From positions 23,611,642-23,675,641 of the forward strand of contig CM043791.1 in NCBI GenBank assembly GCA_023974075.1: DNA of 64,000 nucleotides. Reading direction: 5' to 3'. Shown here piece by piece: positions 1 through 11,289 of this stretch. Source of the stretch: Chaenocephalus aceratus (taxonomy: Eukaryota > Chordata > Actinopteri > Perciformes > Channichthyidae). The notes under the pieces were generated by a model that was not told the origin of the DNA, did no database searches, and was given only the letters and a program-made list of their open reading frames with translations. The position numbers and the translations under genes were made by a program. Numbering within the stretch: the first letter of the stretch is position 1; each line of letters opens with the position of its first letter.

Positions 1-80
1 CCATGCGACACAAAGAGCATTAGATGCAGAAATTAATAACAAATCATTTAAATACTGTGCAAAGGTAATACGTAACTTAC

Positions 81-206
81 CAGAGTAGCGCGGTCAAATT
101 CCGGCAGTGAGACTCTGAGAGCACGGTGGGCAAACTTCTGGAAGTTTGAGTGATTTCATCCGAGAGGAGCTATAATGGCGGACTCAAATGAACGAACGCA
201 TGGGTG
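81..206. other. CpG-containing possible promoter or first-exon region
   Basis: On the minus strand a strong donor (GTAAGT) lies at 80-75, with an open stretch above it containing FAHRALRVSLPEFDRATL. On the plus strand an ATG at 174 in a fair context reads MADSNERTHG and then meets a GTGAGA donor-like site. The region also holds a GC-rich stretch with a CGGGGGCGGAG box near 220. This could be the 5' end of a gene leaving the window to the left, on either strand. I do not recognise a product, and the frame does not join in phase to the exon at 436-793. Confidence 0.22.
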
Positions 207-435
207 AGAGCAGTGAGGCACGTCGGGGGCGGAGCACATAGATGATGACGTCAGACAGATTCAGTAAAAACATTTGAGTACAATCCCCAATATGACCCAA
301 AGTGGATGAATACTGTATACACAATATTACAAATCAGTTCATAGTCATCAGAAAATTTGCGGTGAAATAACTTTTATAAATGTTTGGGTTAAAACAACCC
401 ATATTCTTCAAGAAGCTTGTACTGTTCGGTCTTAC

Positions 436-793
436 AGTGTATGTGCAAATTGAGTATGACTAACAAGACTTAACAAGGTTGTTCGCACAGCTCCAGTGAG
501 AACTAATGGCCAATTTTCTAGTAATAGTGTACTCACTGCTGGGTGTGTGAGATAACACAGCTGAACATATTGTCGAGTGTTGCATGCTGTCTTTGCCAGA
601 GAAATGTATTCAGATGAATGCATGACGAGCCATGCCAGCTGGACCTCTCCGCCCAGCATGAAGATAGAGCCATGGATGAAAGGAAGAGAATCTTCTCTTA
701 AATCAGACAACAACTCTGACTCTGTTTGAGTGAATCCCTGCTGCCACAGCAGGCAACCACAACTTCCAAAAAACATTTCAACCAAGTCTAAAT
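436..793 (-). CDS. candidate internal coding exon, gene unidentified
   Basis: The minus strand is open through this whole 358-nt stretch. It is bounded upstream by an acceptor-like CCAATACAG (CAG at 796-794) and downstream by a GTAAGA donor at 435-430. The peptide of about 119 residues includes FMLGGEVQLAWLVMHSSEYI and LTHPAVSTLLLENWPLVLTG. It looks like globular, helical, Leu/Val-rich protein rather than low-complexity translation. I do not recognise the family. The exon would belong to a minus-strand gene running out of the window to the left, or be a remnant of one. Being open end to end and framed by both splice signals is the main support. Confidence 0.4.
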
Positions 794-1562
794 CTGTATT
801 GGATAAGAGACCTTTATTACTATGCTCAGTTATTGTCCCTGTCCAAAGGACATTTTGATAAAGGCTAGTATTCTTTCTTGTTATCTATTTATTATCCATC
901 TTTTCTTAAATTAAGGGTTAAAACAACAAGGCTTTTTTCATCAAGTTATCTTCTGGCCTCTTAGGACCTTAAGAGGCTTGGGCCCCTCTGTAATTACAGG
1001 ATAATTCATGAGAGGATTATTTGTGCTGCTGCAGTCCTTTATGCCCCACTTGATAATCTTATTATGAAGCGTTTATTTGCCAATGTGACTAATTTCTGAT
1101 GTGAAATCACTTTTTCAAGTATGCTCCTATGAAGATAAGGTTTAATGACTTAAGGAGGTTGGAGATATTAATCTACAAAATTATAAATAATATGCTTAAA
1201 GGTAGAAAAAAAGCAAGTTTGCATGTTATCATTTTGAATATTTTATTTGTTCTTGAACTATTTACATAATGCAGTCTGTACTTCATTGACACTATGTATG
1301 ATAGATTAGCAAGACAATATGCGGCATTTTCTCCTGAGCAGATTTATGGTTATTTTTTTATATTTTAGTGACACTAAGATATGAAGAATAATAGATATCA
1401 ATCTGCACTAAGTTAGAGTTAAGAAATAAATTACAAAAATGCAAGTCATTGTGTACAATGTGTAGTCTAATTATTTTTCTTTTAACATTGGAAATCTGCG
1501 CTTGAATTTGAACGTCACTACGTACTCACTCAAGTCGTCATGGCGGCGCCGCACACGTCCTG
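794..1562. other. intergenic, no supported feature
   Basis: AT-rich sequence with no convincing open frame, RNA gene or repeat boundary that I can see. A pyrimidine-rich tract near 930 and short A/T runs only. Confidence 0.5.
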
Positions 1563-1594
1563 GGGCCCTTCTCACTTCGGTTAAATGGATTCCA

Positions 1595-2664
1595 GGGCTG
1601 CAGTCGAATAGTTTAAAAATCAGCTCCTAAGTTCTAACCCTATCGTCTATTCCTTGACCTCTGAGTGAAACGTCACGGGGTTAAGGGATAGTGGATAGGA
1701 GAATTCAAAAGGACTTAGGAGAAGAGAGTGCAGTGCTTTAGAGAATCAGAATGCACTTTCACTATCCGACGTGTTTATGATGCGCCAGCGGACGTCATTT
1801 TGTGCGTCTGCTGCTGTGGGGAAACTATGGAAACTACAGTTTTCTATACAGCGGACTACAACATGGATGTTTAATAAGTACGAGGGACTACTGTAAACTC
1901 ATCTAGAGACTCTGCACCGTGCTCTGATGCTGCTGTTTTGCTTTATGAACGTAGACAACAGAGAAACATATTCTTCATGACCAAAGTTGGAATTGAAATA
2001 AAAAAGGAAAGTGAAACTTATGCTCGTCACCCTCTCCCTCTGGTCCACATTAATACTAATGATCCCAAAGATTGTATGAACTATGAAAAGATCTTAAAAT
2101 CAATACAAATGTATTTATTATAAACGTTAGTCCTTAACATCTATCACTGTGTATATCACCATTCAAACATCTTTTAAAAGTTGAACAAACCCCACACAGC
2201 TCAGTAAAGACTGTGAAATGTTGACTTTATTTGATAATTTCAGTAAAAACTAACGTTCATATTTCTCTTTTTGATTATAATACTGATGAACGTTCAAAAC
2301 AAAGTACTTTGACAACTTACCACCTACGTTTTAAAATGCTTAATAAGCACCGTAACTTTCATGATATCATTTCTCGGTCATAATCGGTTGTTTCCGTGAA
2401 CGGCCGACTGTTGAGTGACGGCAAATGCTGCGGCTGCAAGGCATTGTGGGGCAGCATTTTCGCTTCTCCTGTCGGTTAGGGAGGTCCAGTGGTTCCTAAG
2501 CTAAAGGAGGTTATAAAGGAAGTTTGAAACCTCCTTTCCTATCATTCTCATCATTCTAGAGAATTCGAACGGCACTTATCATGGCTGCCACTGAGGGACT
2601 TCCGGGTCATTTCACTCCTTTAGGAAGGTTCCTAAGCTAAATGGACTATTCGACCTTCAGCCCT
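1595..2664 (+). repeat. left arm of the long inverted repeat
   Basis: This arm pairs with 4605-2851. Start GGGCTGCAGTCG matches the inverted CTGCAGCCC at 4597-4605. The central end GGACTATTCGACCTTCAGCCC matches inverted GGGCTGAAGTCGAATAGTCC at 2852-2871. The arms differ by scattered substitutions and small indels, so the duplication is not brand new. Confidence 0.8.
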
Positions 2665-2850
2665 TGCGTCCCTCACTTGCGTCATTTCCCTGTGACTAGT
2701 CCCTCCCACCAGGGAAGCATGGAGAGATGCAAGGAAACCATGAGAAGCAGGGAAATGAGTTTTAAGAGCAATGGGACGTCCTTTCCTCCGGAGCGTCGCG
2801 TGAAGCGACGTCCGTTTGTGATGACGCTGCACAGCTGATCGTCTGACAGC

Positions 2851-4605
2851 AGGGCTGAAGTCGAATAGTCCATTTAGCTTAGGAACCTTCCTAAAGGAGT
2901 GAAATGACCCGGAAGTCCCTCAGTGGCAGCCATGATAAGTGCCGTTCGAATTCTCTAGAATGATGAGAATGATAGGAAAGGAGGTTTTAAACTTCCTTTA
3001 TAACCTCCTTTAGCTTAGGAACCACTGGACCTCCCTAACCGACAGGAGAAGCGAAAATGCTGCCCCACAATGCCTTGCAGCCGCAGCATTTGCCGTCACT
3101 CAACAGTCGGCCGTTCACGGAAACAACCGATTATGACCGAGAAATGATATCATGAAAGTTACGTGCTTATTAAGCATTTTAAGACGTACGTGGTAAGTTG
3201 TCAAAGTGCTTTGTTTTGAACGTTCATCAGTATTATAATCAAAAAGAGACATATGAACGTTAGTTTTTACTGAAATTATCAAATAAAGTCAACATTTCAC
3301 AGTCTTTACTGAGCTGTGTGGGGTTTGTTCAACTTTTAAAAGATGTTTGAATGGTAATATACACAGTGATAGATGTTAAGGACTAATGTTTATAATAAAT
3401 ACATTTGTATTGATTTTAAGATCTTTTCATAGTTCATACAATCTTTGGGATCATTAGTATTAATGTGGACCGGAGGGAGAGGGTGACGAGCATAAGTTTC
3501 ACTTTCCTTTTTTATTTCAATTCCAACTTTGGTCATGAAGAATATGTTTCTCTGTTGTCTACTGTTACGTTCCCAATTGGCTAGGGGGAACAAAAGGGAA
3601 ACGACACGACCAGAGTAGTATTGGTATAATTATAAGTGGTTTTATTATAAAGCAAGGTGTAACAAAATGGCAGGCAGGCAGCCTGAAACAAACAAAATGG
3701 CCAAAAGGGCACAGGTTGACAGATAACCAAACTAAGGGAGGACTCAAAAGGAGTCTAAAGGCATACAGGGAAAATACATACTAATGTGCTAAATAAAGAA
3801 CAAAACAAAACCTCACTTCAAGAGTGGTACAACTAACAAAAGGGAGTCTGGACAAAACACAGCTAAACTAAAGCAACAGTCACAAAATCCTAATGATACT
3901 CTAAACACTCAACAGTAAGCACATAAGTTGTCACTCGACACTGAATACATAAGTTGACACTCGTCACTAAACACAGTCTGTAGTGTCCATGACACACGAG
4001 CAAAAGGTATGAGGTGTCTGATCACAGCAGAGCCTCCAGAGTGATGGTTGTCCACAGCTTTGTAGTCCTCTCCAGCAGGTGTGCGCTGGGCTTGCACAGG
4101 GATTGGAGAACGTCGGGCCCGGCGTGCTCCAATCAGTGTCCTCGGAAGTGGACCAGGAGATGACAGCCAATGATGTTGGGGCAACCACACAGCTCATTTG
4201 CATAACCTCACACACAGCTGAAAACACTCAGGCAGATTAAAGAACAGACAGACAGCATCCGTAACATCTACGTTCATAAAGCAAAACAGCAGCATCAGAG
4301 CACGGTGCAGAGTCTCTAGATGAGTTTACAGTAGTCCCTCGTACTTATTAAACATCCATGTAGTCCGCTGTATAGAAAACTGTAGTTTCCATAGTTTCCC
4401 CACAGCAGCAGACGCACAAAATGACGTCCGCTGGCGCATCATAAACACGTCGGATAGTGAAAGTGCATTCTGATTCTCTAAAGCAGTCCTTTTGAATTCT
4501 CCTATCCACTATCCCTTAACCCCGTGACGTTTCATACAGAGGTCAAGGAATAGACGATAGGGTTAGAACTTAGGAGCTGATTTTTAAACTATCCGACTGC
4601 AGCCC
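2851..4605 (-). repeat. right arm of the long inverted repeat, split by a solo LTR
   Basis: Inverted copy of 1595-2664 in two pieces, 2851-3562 and 4267-4605. The break is the LTR insertion, whose 5-bp duplication TCTAC is visible on both sides. The uninterrupted left arm shows the pre-insertion sequence directly. Confidence 0.8.
3563..4266. mobile_element. solo LTR 1 (704 bp) with 5-bp target duplication
   Basis: The insertion begins TGTTACGTTCCC and ends CCGTAACA, so it has TG...CA termini and short imperfect inverted ends. It is flanked by TCTAC at 3558-3562 and 4267-4271. The undisturbed partner arm near 1950 gives the empty site. An AATAAA-like signal is near 3791. No internal retroviral or Gypsy coding region is present, as expected for LTR-LTR recombination. 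The family (Gypsy-like or ERV-like) cannot be set from the LTR alone. Confidence 0.75.
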
Positions 4606-4870
4606 AGCTCTGTCCCCGTTATTTTCCACACACCCCCCCCGCCTCTGATAATATATCTATTTTTCTTCTCTGAATTATTTAATTTAATTGTGCACTCTAA
4701 TCAATATTAATCTAACTATTGTTCGTTTATACATTTTAAGAATGGCGTTTATCTTTTTGAGAATGAGTTCTTATTTGATTTTATTTATTTGGGTCTACAA
4801 CAGATGATACAAATGTTTGTGTCAGTAAATGTGTGGTGGGGGTGTTTGTGAAAATAACGGGGACAGAGCT
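4606..4870. mobile_element. small inverted-repeat insertion (265 bp)
   Basis: The ends AGCTCTGTCCCCGTTATTTT (4606) and AAAATAACGGGGACAGAGCT (to 4870) are perfect inverts, followed inward by C-rich and G-rich tracts. It separates sequences that are contiguous in the other copy of the surrounding fold-back (around 2851). I see no coding sequence. Confidence 0.6.
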
Positions 4871-5085
4871 GCTCTCAGACGATCAGCTGTGCAGCGTCAT
4901 CACAAACGGACTCACGTGACGCTCCGGAGGAAAGGACGTCCCATTGCTCTTAAAACTCATTTCCTTGCTTCTCGTGGTTTCCTTGCGTCTCTCCATGCTT
5001 CCCTGGTAGGAGGGACTAGTCGCAGGGAAACAACGCAAGTGAGGGACGCAAGGAATCCATTTAACCGAAGTGAGAAGGGCCCTCT

Positions 5086-5440
5086 GAGCTGTCCGACTTC
5101 AGGCGAGCTTTTTAAGACCTCCCCCGGCTGCGATCGGCTATTCTCGTCTACTTTCGAGGCGAGCCGCAACGCGTCTCAAACAAGGCTGTTAACTTTAACG
5201 ATTTTGCTAAATGTGACTTCTAAATTTAAAAAAAATGTACAGCGAGAGCAGACACGGAACCCAGCCAAGCTACATTTTAAAAGGGGACAACGTGTGCTAT
5301 CATTTCAAACGAACTGGTGCAAAAGAAAGGTTAGCAAGAGGCTTGTTTGAGACGCGTTGCGGCTCGCCTCGAAAGTAGACGAGAATAGCCGATTGCAGCC
5401 GGGGGAGGTCTCAAAAAGCTAGCCTGAAGTCGGACAGCTC
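5086..5440. mobile_element. fold-back MITE with about 100-bp inverted arms
   Basis: The left arm starts GAGCTGTCCGACTTCAGGC at 5086 and the right arm ends GCCTGAAGTCGGACAGCTC at 5440. Pairing continues inward through the GCGAGCCGCAACGCGTCTCA stretch to about 5190/5345. The roughly 150-bp core has no product. The element lies 3 bp from the outer end of the preceding fold-back, and no clear target duplication is visible. Confidence 0.65.
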
Positions 5441-5603
5441 GGAGTCGGCTTTTTCTTCTTCTTCTCTCGGTTTTTTGGCGGATTGCAAACAACTTTAAGG
5501 TGCATACCGCTGACTCGGTTTGCATTTATAAAGAATGCACACATGTGTTTAATCGTTAATGTCAGATATGTACTAAGTAAATACATTTGTTCCTGCTCAA
5601 GAT

Positions 5604-5900
5604 TAGATTCAACTTTATTGTTATTGCACATATTACAGGTACTGAGACAACGAAATGCAGTTTAGCTTCTAACCAGGTGCAACAAGCAGTGAAGTGGAAA
5701 GTAATGTACACAATAGACAGAATAAAATATAGAATGAATTGAATGATGAATAAACAGTGAGGGGTATGAATACACTATATATCAGCCTGTGAGCAGTATG
5801 AACAGTGTGTATGAATATGCTAAGATATATAAAGTATGAAAACGGTAAGCAGTGCAAGTATAGTATCAAATATATAGATATTAATTTCATGATGATAAAC
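5604..5900 (+). repeat. dispersed fish retroposon-like repeat
   Basis: The sequence around TTCAACTTTATTGTTATTGC ... ACGAAATGCAGTTTAGC is a widespread interspersed unit that I recognise from fish genomes. It is followed by short AT-rich quasi-repeats rich in GTATGAA. No coding potential. The exact family is not assigned. Confidence 0.45.
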
Positions 5901-6258
5901 ATTGTGGAACAATGATGAAGAATGGGAATGGATGTGGCGACGTAAAACTGACACAAAACAACAACAAACTTTTGCCGAGCCAATTGGAGAGTTTCATCAG
6001 CAGTACGGGGTAAAAACCACCAATGAGCGCTCAGCTCGAGATACCAGCGAGTCGTTTCCCATCAAGCATTTCGCTTCCGCAGCCCGTGGAGAGGAACTGG
6101 GCCGAAGCGCCTCACTCTTACGGAGCGTCCACACTACAGCTTCAAAAAAAAGCTTGGAGCTGGGCGTGTCTGAAGCTTGGGGACTTTAGCTTGGGGACGT
6201 CTCCGGCATCAGAAGTTGAACATTCAACTTCTGACGCCGGAGACGGCGGAGACGGACT

Positions 6259-6460
6259 GCTATGCTACCCACAATTCAGTTCGGCGAAAAAGCGAGGCAA
6301 CGTGACGTCACCCCATTCAAAGTGAATGGGCAGATTGAAGCTGTCGACGCTGTCGACGCTGTAGTGTGGACGGGCCAGCTTCAATCTGCCCATTCACTTT
6401 GAATGGGGTGACGTCACGTTGCCTCGCTTTTTCGCCGAACTGAATTGTGGGTAGCATAGC
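6259..6460. repeat. palindrome inside the Harbinger derivative
   Basis: An 85-bp inverted repeat. Left arm GCTATGCTACCCACAATTCA at 6259 through GATTGAAGCTG at 6343; right arm from 6376 to 6460. The spacer contains a tandem TCGACGCTG pair and a transposon-end motif, suggesting that two element ends were joined here. Confidence 0.7.
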
Positions 6461-6599
6461 GGTCCGGAGACGCCGGAGTAGCCAGCGCCAGCCAATAAAA
6501 TCCCGTTTCGGAAAATCTGACAGCTCAAGCCGTAGCCAATCAAACCGCGTCTAAGCTGGGAGAGATATCCCGCCGTTCATTTCTATATTTCAAAAAAAG

Positions 6600-6730
6600 A
6601 TGGAGGAGAAACTAACTATCGCTGTAGAAAATCACCCGGTTTTGTATGACCAGACCCTCTTCACCTACCGGGATACAAACCGGAGGAACCAGGCATGGAG
6701 GGAGGTGGCAGAGACAGTGGGTGAAACTGG
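6600..6730 (+). pseudogene. MADF-domain first exon of a Harbinger partner gene
   Basis: The frame starts at the ATG at 6600. It reads MEEKLTIAVENHPVLYDQ, then FTYRDTNRRNQAWREVAETV. This is the N-terminal half of a MADF (Myb/SANT-like) DNA-binding domain, as in the accessory protein of PIF/Harbinger transposons. A GTAGGT donor follows GAAACTG at about 6729. The next 30 residues of open frame are intron read-through. No second exon exists inside this short element, so it can only be a remnant. The same exon occurs in inverted orientation at 47791. Confidence 0.6.
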
Positions 6731-6845
6731 TAGGTTTTCGCCTGTTTGGGGAGTTTATATATATATTGCTCCCATAAAATCCCCGGGAGTTCAGACACGC
6801 CCAGCTCCAAGCTTTTTTTGAAGCTGTAGTGTGGACGCTCCGTTA

Positions 6846-8138
6846 TGCTACGTTCACACCGGACGCGATGTGAATATTGTCAGGATTATTATGTCATGTC
6901 ACGTTTCTATGTCTAGGTGTGGGTGTTTTTTCCGTTCTCCTTGTCATGTTTTCCTCCCTGTATATTGTCTGGTCTCTTTTCCCTGTGTTTTCATGTCTGT
7001 CGTTAGTTTCCCTGGTGTGTCTAAGTTCCTGATTGTTTTCACCTGTCACTCCATCAGTGTCAGCCCCACCCCTGATTGTTCCCACCTGTGTCTAGTTACC
7101 CTGTGTTTAAATTCCCCTGTCTCCCAGTGTTCAGTGTCAGTTCGTCTTGTCTATTGTCATGGTAAGGTCTATGCTCCTGGTACTCATGAAAAGTTTTTGA
7201 TTCCTCACTGCGTGAGCGCATTCATTTTTTGTTCTCTGTTTTTTGTCATCTCGACTAGAGTTTTGGTGGTTACCTTTTTTGTTCATTTTTGCCAGTCATG
7301 GAAAAATAAAGTATCTTACAATACTTTACCTCTGTCTCCCTGTCTGCAATTGGGTCCAACATCCTAAGTGCCTGAGTTCTTAACAAATATTCGCTTCGCT
7401 CTAAACGCTCCTATAGCGTCGCTCGAGTTTCACCGCGGCTGCCAGCTGTGTTTACTCGCATCATTCAAACAAGACGCGCTGGCTCGGGAACTACAACAAA
7501 ATGAACATATGTTACCGTGATTAAATTGTAATACACGTTTCTAAATGATGCCGACGTAACAACTTACTGATACCGGTTAGTAAAAACCATGAATTAATGC
7601 TTGACAAGTCTGCAGACAAGACGACAGGCGAAAAACCTTTTAAATTGCTTGTTTTCTGAATGGAGATTGGGTCGACCAGGCTAAGCTAACGTTGTATATG
7701 CTCACTCCACACTCATAACAACAGCCTACAGACATAAATAAACCAGCGACTGTACTCGCCATGACACAGACGGTCTGTGGTTTGTTCTTGTTTAACTTTT
7801 GTACAGTTTCTGAACAGATATGAGGAGCTGTGATCTTTGTGTGCTAACTGCTAACAGCTAATAGCTGATGTTTTCTGGTTGAACGTCAGTGACGGCAGGC
7901 TGAGATCCTCGCCGCTGATTGGCTTCCGCGAGAACGCGTCACGTGAATTTGACGCCCGAGTTGAAAAAATTGAACTCTCGCGTTTGACGCGGCCCCCTTC
8001 AATCGCGTGATTCGCGCTGCGTCCACCGCTTCATGCGCGCCGTCGGAGCGAATTTGCGTCTGATCGCGTCACTGCATTGACTTTACATGTAATCACGCCG
8101 CCCCCAAACATCGCATCGCGTCCGGTGTGAACGTAGCA
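6846..8138. mobile_element. Harbinger-like element with TTA duplication, split by a solo LTR
   Basis: Inverted ends TGCTACGTTCACACCGGACG (6846) and its reverse complement ending at 8138. The 3-bp TTA occurs at 6843-6845 and 8139-8141. The interior (excluding the LTR) is GC-rich near the ends, with CGCGTC-type motifs and no transposase. The left TTA is the same one that bounds the preceding element on its right. Confidence 0.7.
6878..7385 (+). mobile_element. solo LTR 2 (508 bp) with 5-bp target duplication
   Basis: Begins TGTCAGGATTATTATG and ends TTCTTAACA, flanked by AATAT at 6873-6877 and 7386-7390. An AATAAA signal is at about 7305, followed by TCTTACAATAC, in the order expected for an LTR R/U5 junction on the plus strand. 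Long T/C-rich U3. No internal region remains. It sits just inside the left end of the Harbinger-like element and so is younger than it. Confidence 0.75.
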
Positions 8139-8810
8139 TTAAGGCTGCGGGCGTCTTTGTCCCGCGAGATTTCAACGTCTCATGTAGGCGAGCCTCCAGA
8201 GCAAGTCGGACAAAATGACTAACCATCATGCAACGCACTAGCAAGACGTTGATCGCAACTGCGCAGGTCTCGCTTGTCTCAAACAAGCCTATTGTGTGTG
8301 CTAAACATCAACTGCAGTGCACGGCTTTCCCTAAGTGTTTCAATGACATACAGAATGGTGAGTAAGTGTGCATTTTGTAAATAGTTTTTGTTTGAGTCTA
8401 GCTATATTTAATTGGCCCGTGTAATTTAATTGTCTGAGCCCCAGAGAAAAACATAACAACCAAATCCCTAAAAAATAATTACTGAAAAAATATGAAGACA
8501 TTGGACTTACTTAAATTAAACTAAACTATAAAATGTTTTTAATTTGCGTAGTACGTAATGTTACAATTTACCAGTGTTCCCTAAACGTCTCATATTCAGC
8601 TAATGTCATCGACACAGCATCCTGTAACAACAACGATGCTGTTTCAAAGGTAAGGTCCAATAAACGTAAGAAAGTAGCTAACTACATAATGTGTAAAGCG
8701 AAACAGCGATGTATTTTCAATTTGCAGATTCTCTGTGAAATCAGCAGATGGAGGCGTGTTGAGGCAGCTGTTGCCGCTTCTGATGTATATTTATGTTTCC
8801 CAGTGGTGTA

Positions 8811-9255
8811 AAGTAATTAAGTAGATTTACTCAAGTACTGTACTTTAATACCATTTTGAGGGAGTTGTGTACTCAAGTATTTCAATTGTTTGCTACTTTG
8901 TACTTCCACTATATTGTGTACTTTTACTGCACTAGATTGATTTTTTCCCTTTTGTTACTTTGCAGATTTTTATTAATTAACTGTAGTCACCTCTTAAATA
9001 AGATTTTAGTTACACCTGGAGTAACATTCACAAGCTACCCTAGTAATTAAAACTAGCTGCACCTTTACAATGTTTGATGAACACTAATGCATCAATAATT
9101 ATAATCAAAAACATAATATATATATTATTCTCAAATGGGCCAATCTGCATAGTGATAACTTCTACTTTTGGTACTCTAGTACGTATATTCTGATGCTCAT
9201 ACTTTTCCTACTTTACTTGATGTAACCCACTCAAATAATGCAGTGAGTTTTTTCA
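8811..9255 (+). repeat. dispersed repeat rich in TTTACTCAAGTACTGTACTT
   Basis: The stretch starts with the AGTGGTGTAAAGTAATTAAGT motif and contains repeated GTACT/AAGTA words. I recognise it as a very common interspersed element of percomorph fish, probably a non-autonomous DNA transposon. No coding sequence. Confidence 0.45.
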
Positions 9256-9259
9256 CCCT

Positions 9260-11285
9260 GTAATAACCAGCAACTCCCACTCGGGGCAGTGCTGGGGCAG
9301 CAGAGTCTGCACATGAGGGAGGAGAGGAAGAGCAGGCCAGGTGTGGTTGTTAATGAGGCTCAATGAGCTGAGTGTGTTCAAATTGTTTGATGTGCTTTTT
9401 TGATGCTGCGGGGAACCAGGAACGAGCAGAACCGACTGAAGTTTTTGTAGCTGCAGTTTTTGTCTTCTACTCACCAGAGAAAGGATTCTAAAGGATTCTA
9501 CTCACCAGAAAAAGGATTAATGTTAATATTGTTTTGTCCATGATAGCAGATTGGGTTTCACTGGGGTGGATGAGGGGTTTTTAAAAGTGTTGTATGAATA
9601 TTTAATAAAATGCCGGCTATATTAATTTGATATTGTTTTTTCTATTAATATTATCTTCTACTCCTCATTGAAAGCAACCTAGTTCATAGGAGTGTTACAT
9701 TGAGTTACATTTTGAATGCAGGACTTTTACTGGTACCAGAGTATTTCTACACTCATGGTAGTAACATACGGCCCACTTTAATACGGTGAACCATATTCCA
9801 CTGTGGCCAGCCAGTGCTACAGCCATTTTTAGAGTTGTAAATCCACAAATACTTTCTGTGGTGACTTCCTAATTATGATATTTTATAAATCAAAGTGTGC
9901 AAGAAAACATTATAGCTACAAAGCATTCACATCTTTCAACATCTCGGTTCCCTTTTCAGCTGTTCACACATGTTTTGGTCATTCCCTTTGACAAACTATG
10001 TCACTGCAGCTATATGTAGATCAAACATTATCTGTGTTTCAAAGTCCTGTTAAACCATATGCACGTATGTTAAGCACCAAATGTCTAAAAGAGACATATA
10101 TTTGGGTTGTTATATTCACTCCTATGTTATTTTGTTACTATTACTTATTTTGCCATTTTGTCAAAGTGACAAACATTCAAAATAATCCAAGTTGAGAGGA
10201 TACTTTGTTAATAAATCTGATGTTAAGATTTCCTCTGAATTGGCTGCTTTCAGACAATCGTAGATATCTGTTATCCTCTTTTTTTGGGATTATTTACAGA
10301 CCCAAAACTTCATTGTCACTATTAATAATTGTTTGAATAATATGACAATGAATCAGATCAGCAGACTTGTAACTTGCATAATCTGCCACAGTGAGAATCA
10401 GGTCTGCATTAATATCTGTCGATGTTCCCTCATTGTTTTGTTAACGTATTGATTTAAAGTCTATACTACTGACCATAATCAATGCAAACTTGATCTGTAC
10501 CGTGAAGGTTCACATAACAACAAAAGGTTTACATAACAACCAAAGTAAGTCGCTTTGGATAAAAAGCGTCTAACAAATGACATGTCATATAATAATGTAT
10601 ACCCGGGGGTTGCTAATAGAGTTTCAAATTGTATGTAAAAGAATAGAATGCAGTTGATGTCTGGAAGGGTAGACAAAAAACAAAGAAGCAGGGTTTGCAA
10701 AATAGGTAGGTGTGATGTATAAGAGATTTTATTCAAATTCACTGCTATGCTCCTTCAAATTAAATTGCTCTTTCTTACACGAACACCTTTTTTCAGTACA
10801 CACACTGACAGTGGGAAATTCATCCTATGGCAGATTTAAAGCTAATTGGTTAACATGAAACGGTGGTAGCCTCAGTAGCAAACAAACAGTGCTTAAGCCC
10901 TGGGTGTAATAATCCAAACATAATGAGAAAAGAGAAAAGACCCTTCCCTTCCCCGTCATGCTTGTGTGTGCATATCAGTCCCATGATCAATTCCCTTTGA
11001 CCAGGTTTGACCCTATCTGTCCTCATTAGCAACATTCTTTTCTCCTTTCTTCCTAACCAATCCACCGTCTTCTGTCATCAGAGATCAAAATCACAGAGGA
11101 AACTGTTTCGGACATGCCTATTATTTCTGTCTGATATTATTTATCATCCTCATTAATAGACATTGGCAGCAGGAAACAAGTTTTTGGATTATTGAAAAGT
11201 ATTCATCTCCCTTTCATATGAGTGTTGAGAGCTGTATCCATAAATTAATGTTGTGCTCAAAGTGCACCAGATTGATGCTTTTAAC
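9260..11285. other. intergenic; one short SINE-like tail
   Basis: I see no coding frame with family features. At 10541-10575 the fragment TCGCTTTGGATAAAAAGCGT is the conserved end of a common fish retroposon; the same block occurs inverted at 33870-33900. A twin GATTCTACTCACCAGA repeat lies at 9471-9510. Confidence 0.45.
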
Positions 11286-11289
11286 TTCA

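Larger units (their letters stand above)
1563..5082. mobile_element. nested fold-back DNA element with about 1-kb inverted arms
   Basis: Outer 31-bp inverted ends (1563-1593 and 5052-5082, starting GGGCCCTTCTCACTTCGG) enclose a much larger palindrome. Left arm 1595-2664 is repeated in inverted orientation at 2851-4605, apart from a 704-bp solo LTR inserted in the right arm. The 186-bp spacer (2665-2850) is itself repeated inverted at about 4875-5051. A smaller inverted-repeat insertion (4606-4870) separates arm and spacer copy. The short open frames in the arms (MTKVGIEIKKESETYARHPL, seen once per arm) are mirror copies with a few substitutions and match no family I know. I see no transposase, so this is a non-autonomous element of unassigned superfamily. 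Confidence 0.7.
6121..6842. mobile_element. non-autonomous PIF/Harbinger element with MADF exon
   Basis: Inverted ends: CGGAGCGTCCACACTACAGC at 6121 and its reverse complement ending at 6842, extended by the GGAGCTGGGCGTGTCTGAA block. TTA target duplications lie at 6118-6120 and 6843-6845, the 3-bp signature of PIF/Harbinger. Inside are a second palindrome (arms 6259-6343 and 6376-6460) whose 32-bp spacer contains another copy of the terminal motif GTAGTGTGGACGGG, and the first exon of a MADF-type gene. It is an internally deleted relative of the Harbinger copy at 43-48 kb. Confidence 0.8.

Noticed and set aside
1938..2123. Conserved small protein MTKVGIEIKKESETYARHPL
   Set aside because: It appears twice only because the region is an inverted repeat, and it has no start context or downstream gene structure.
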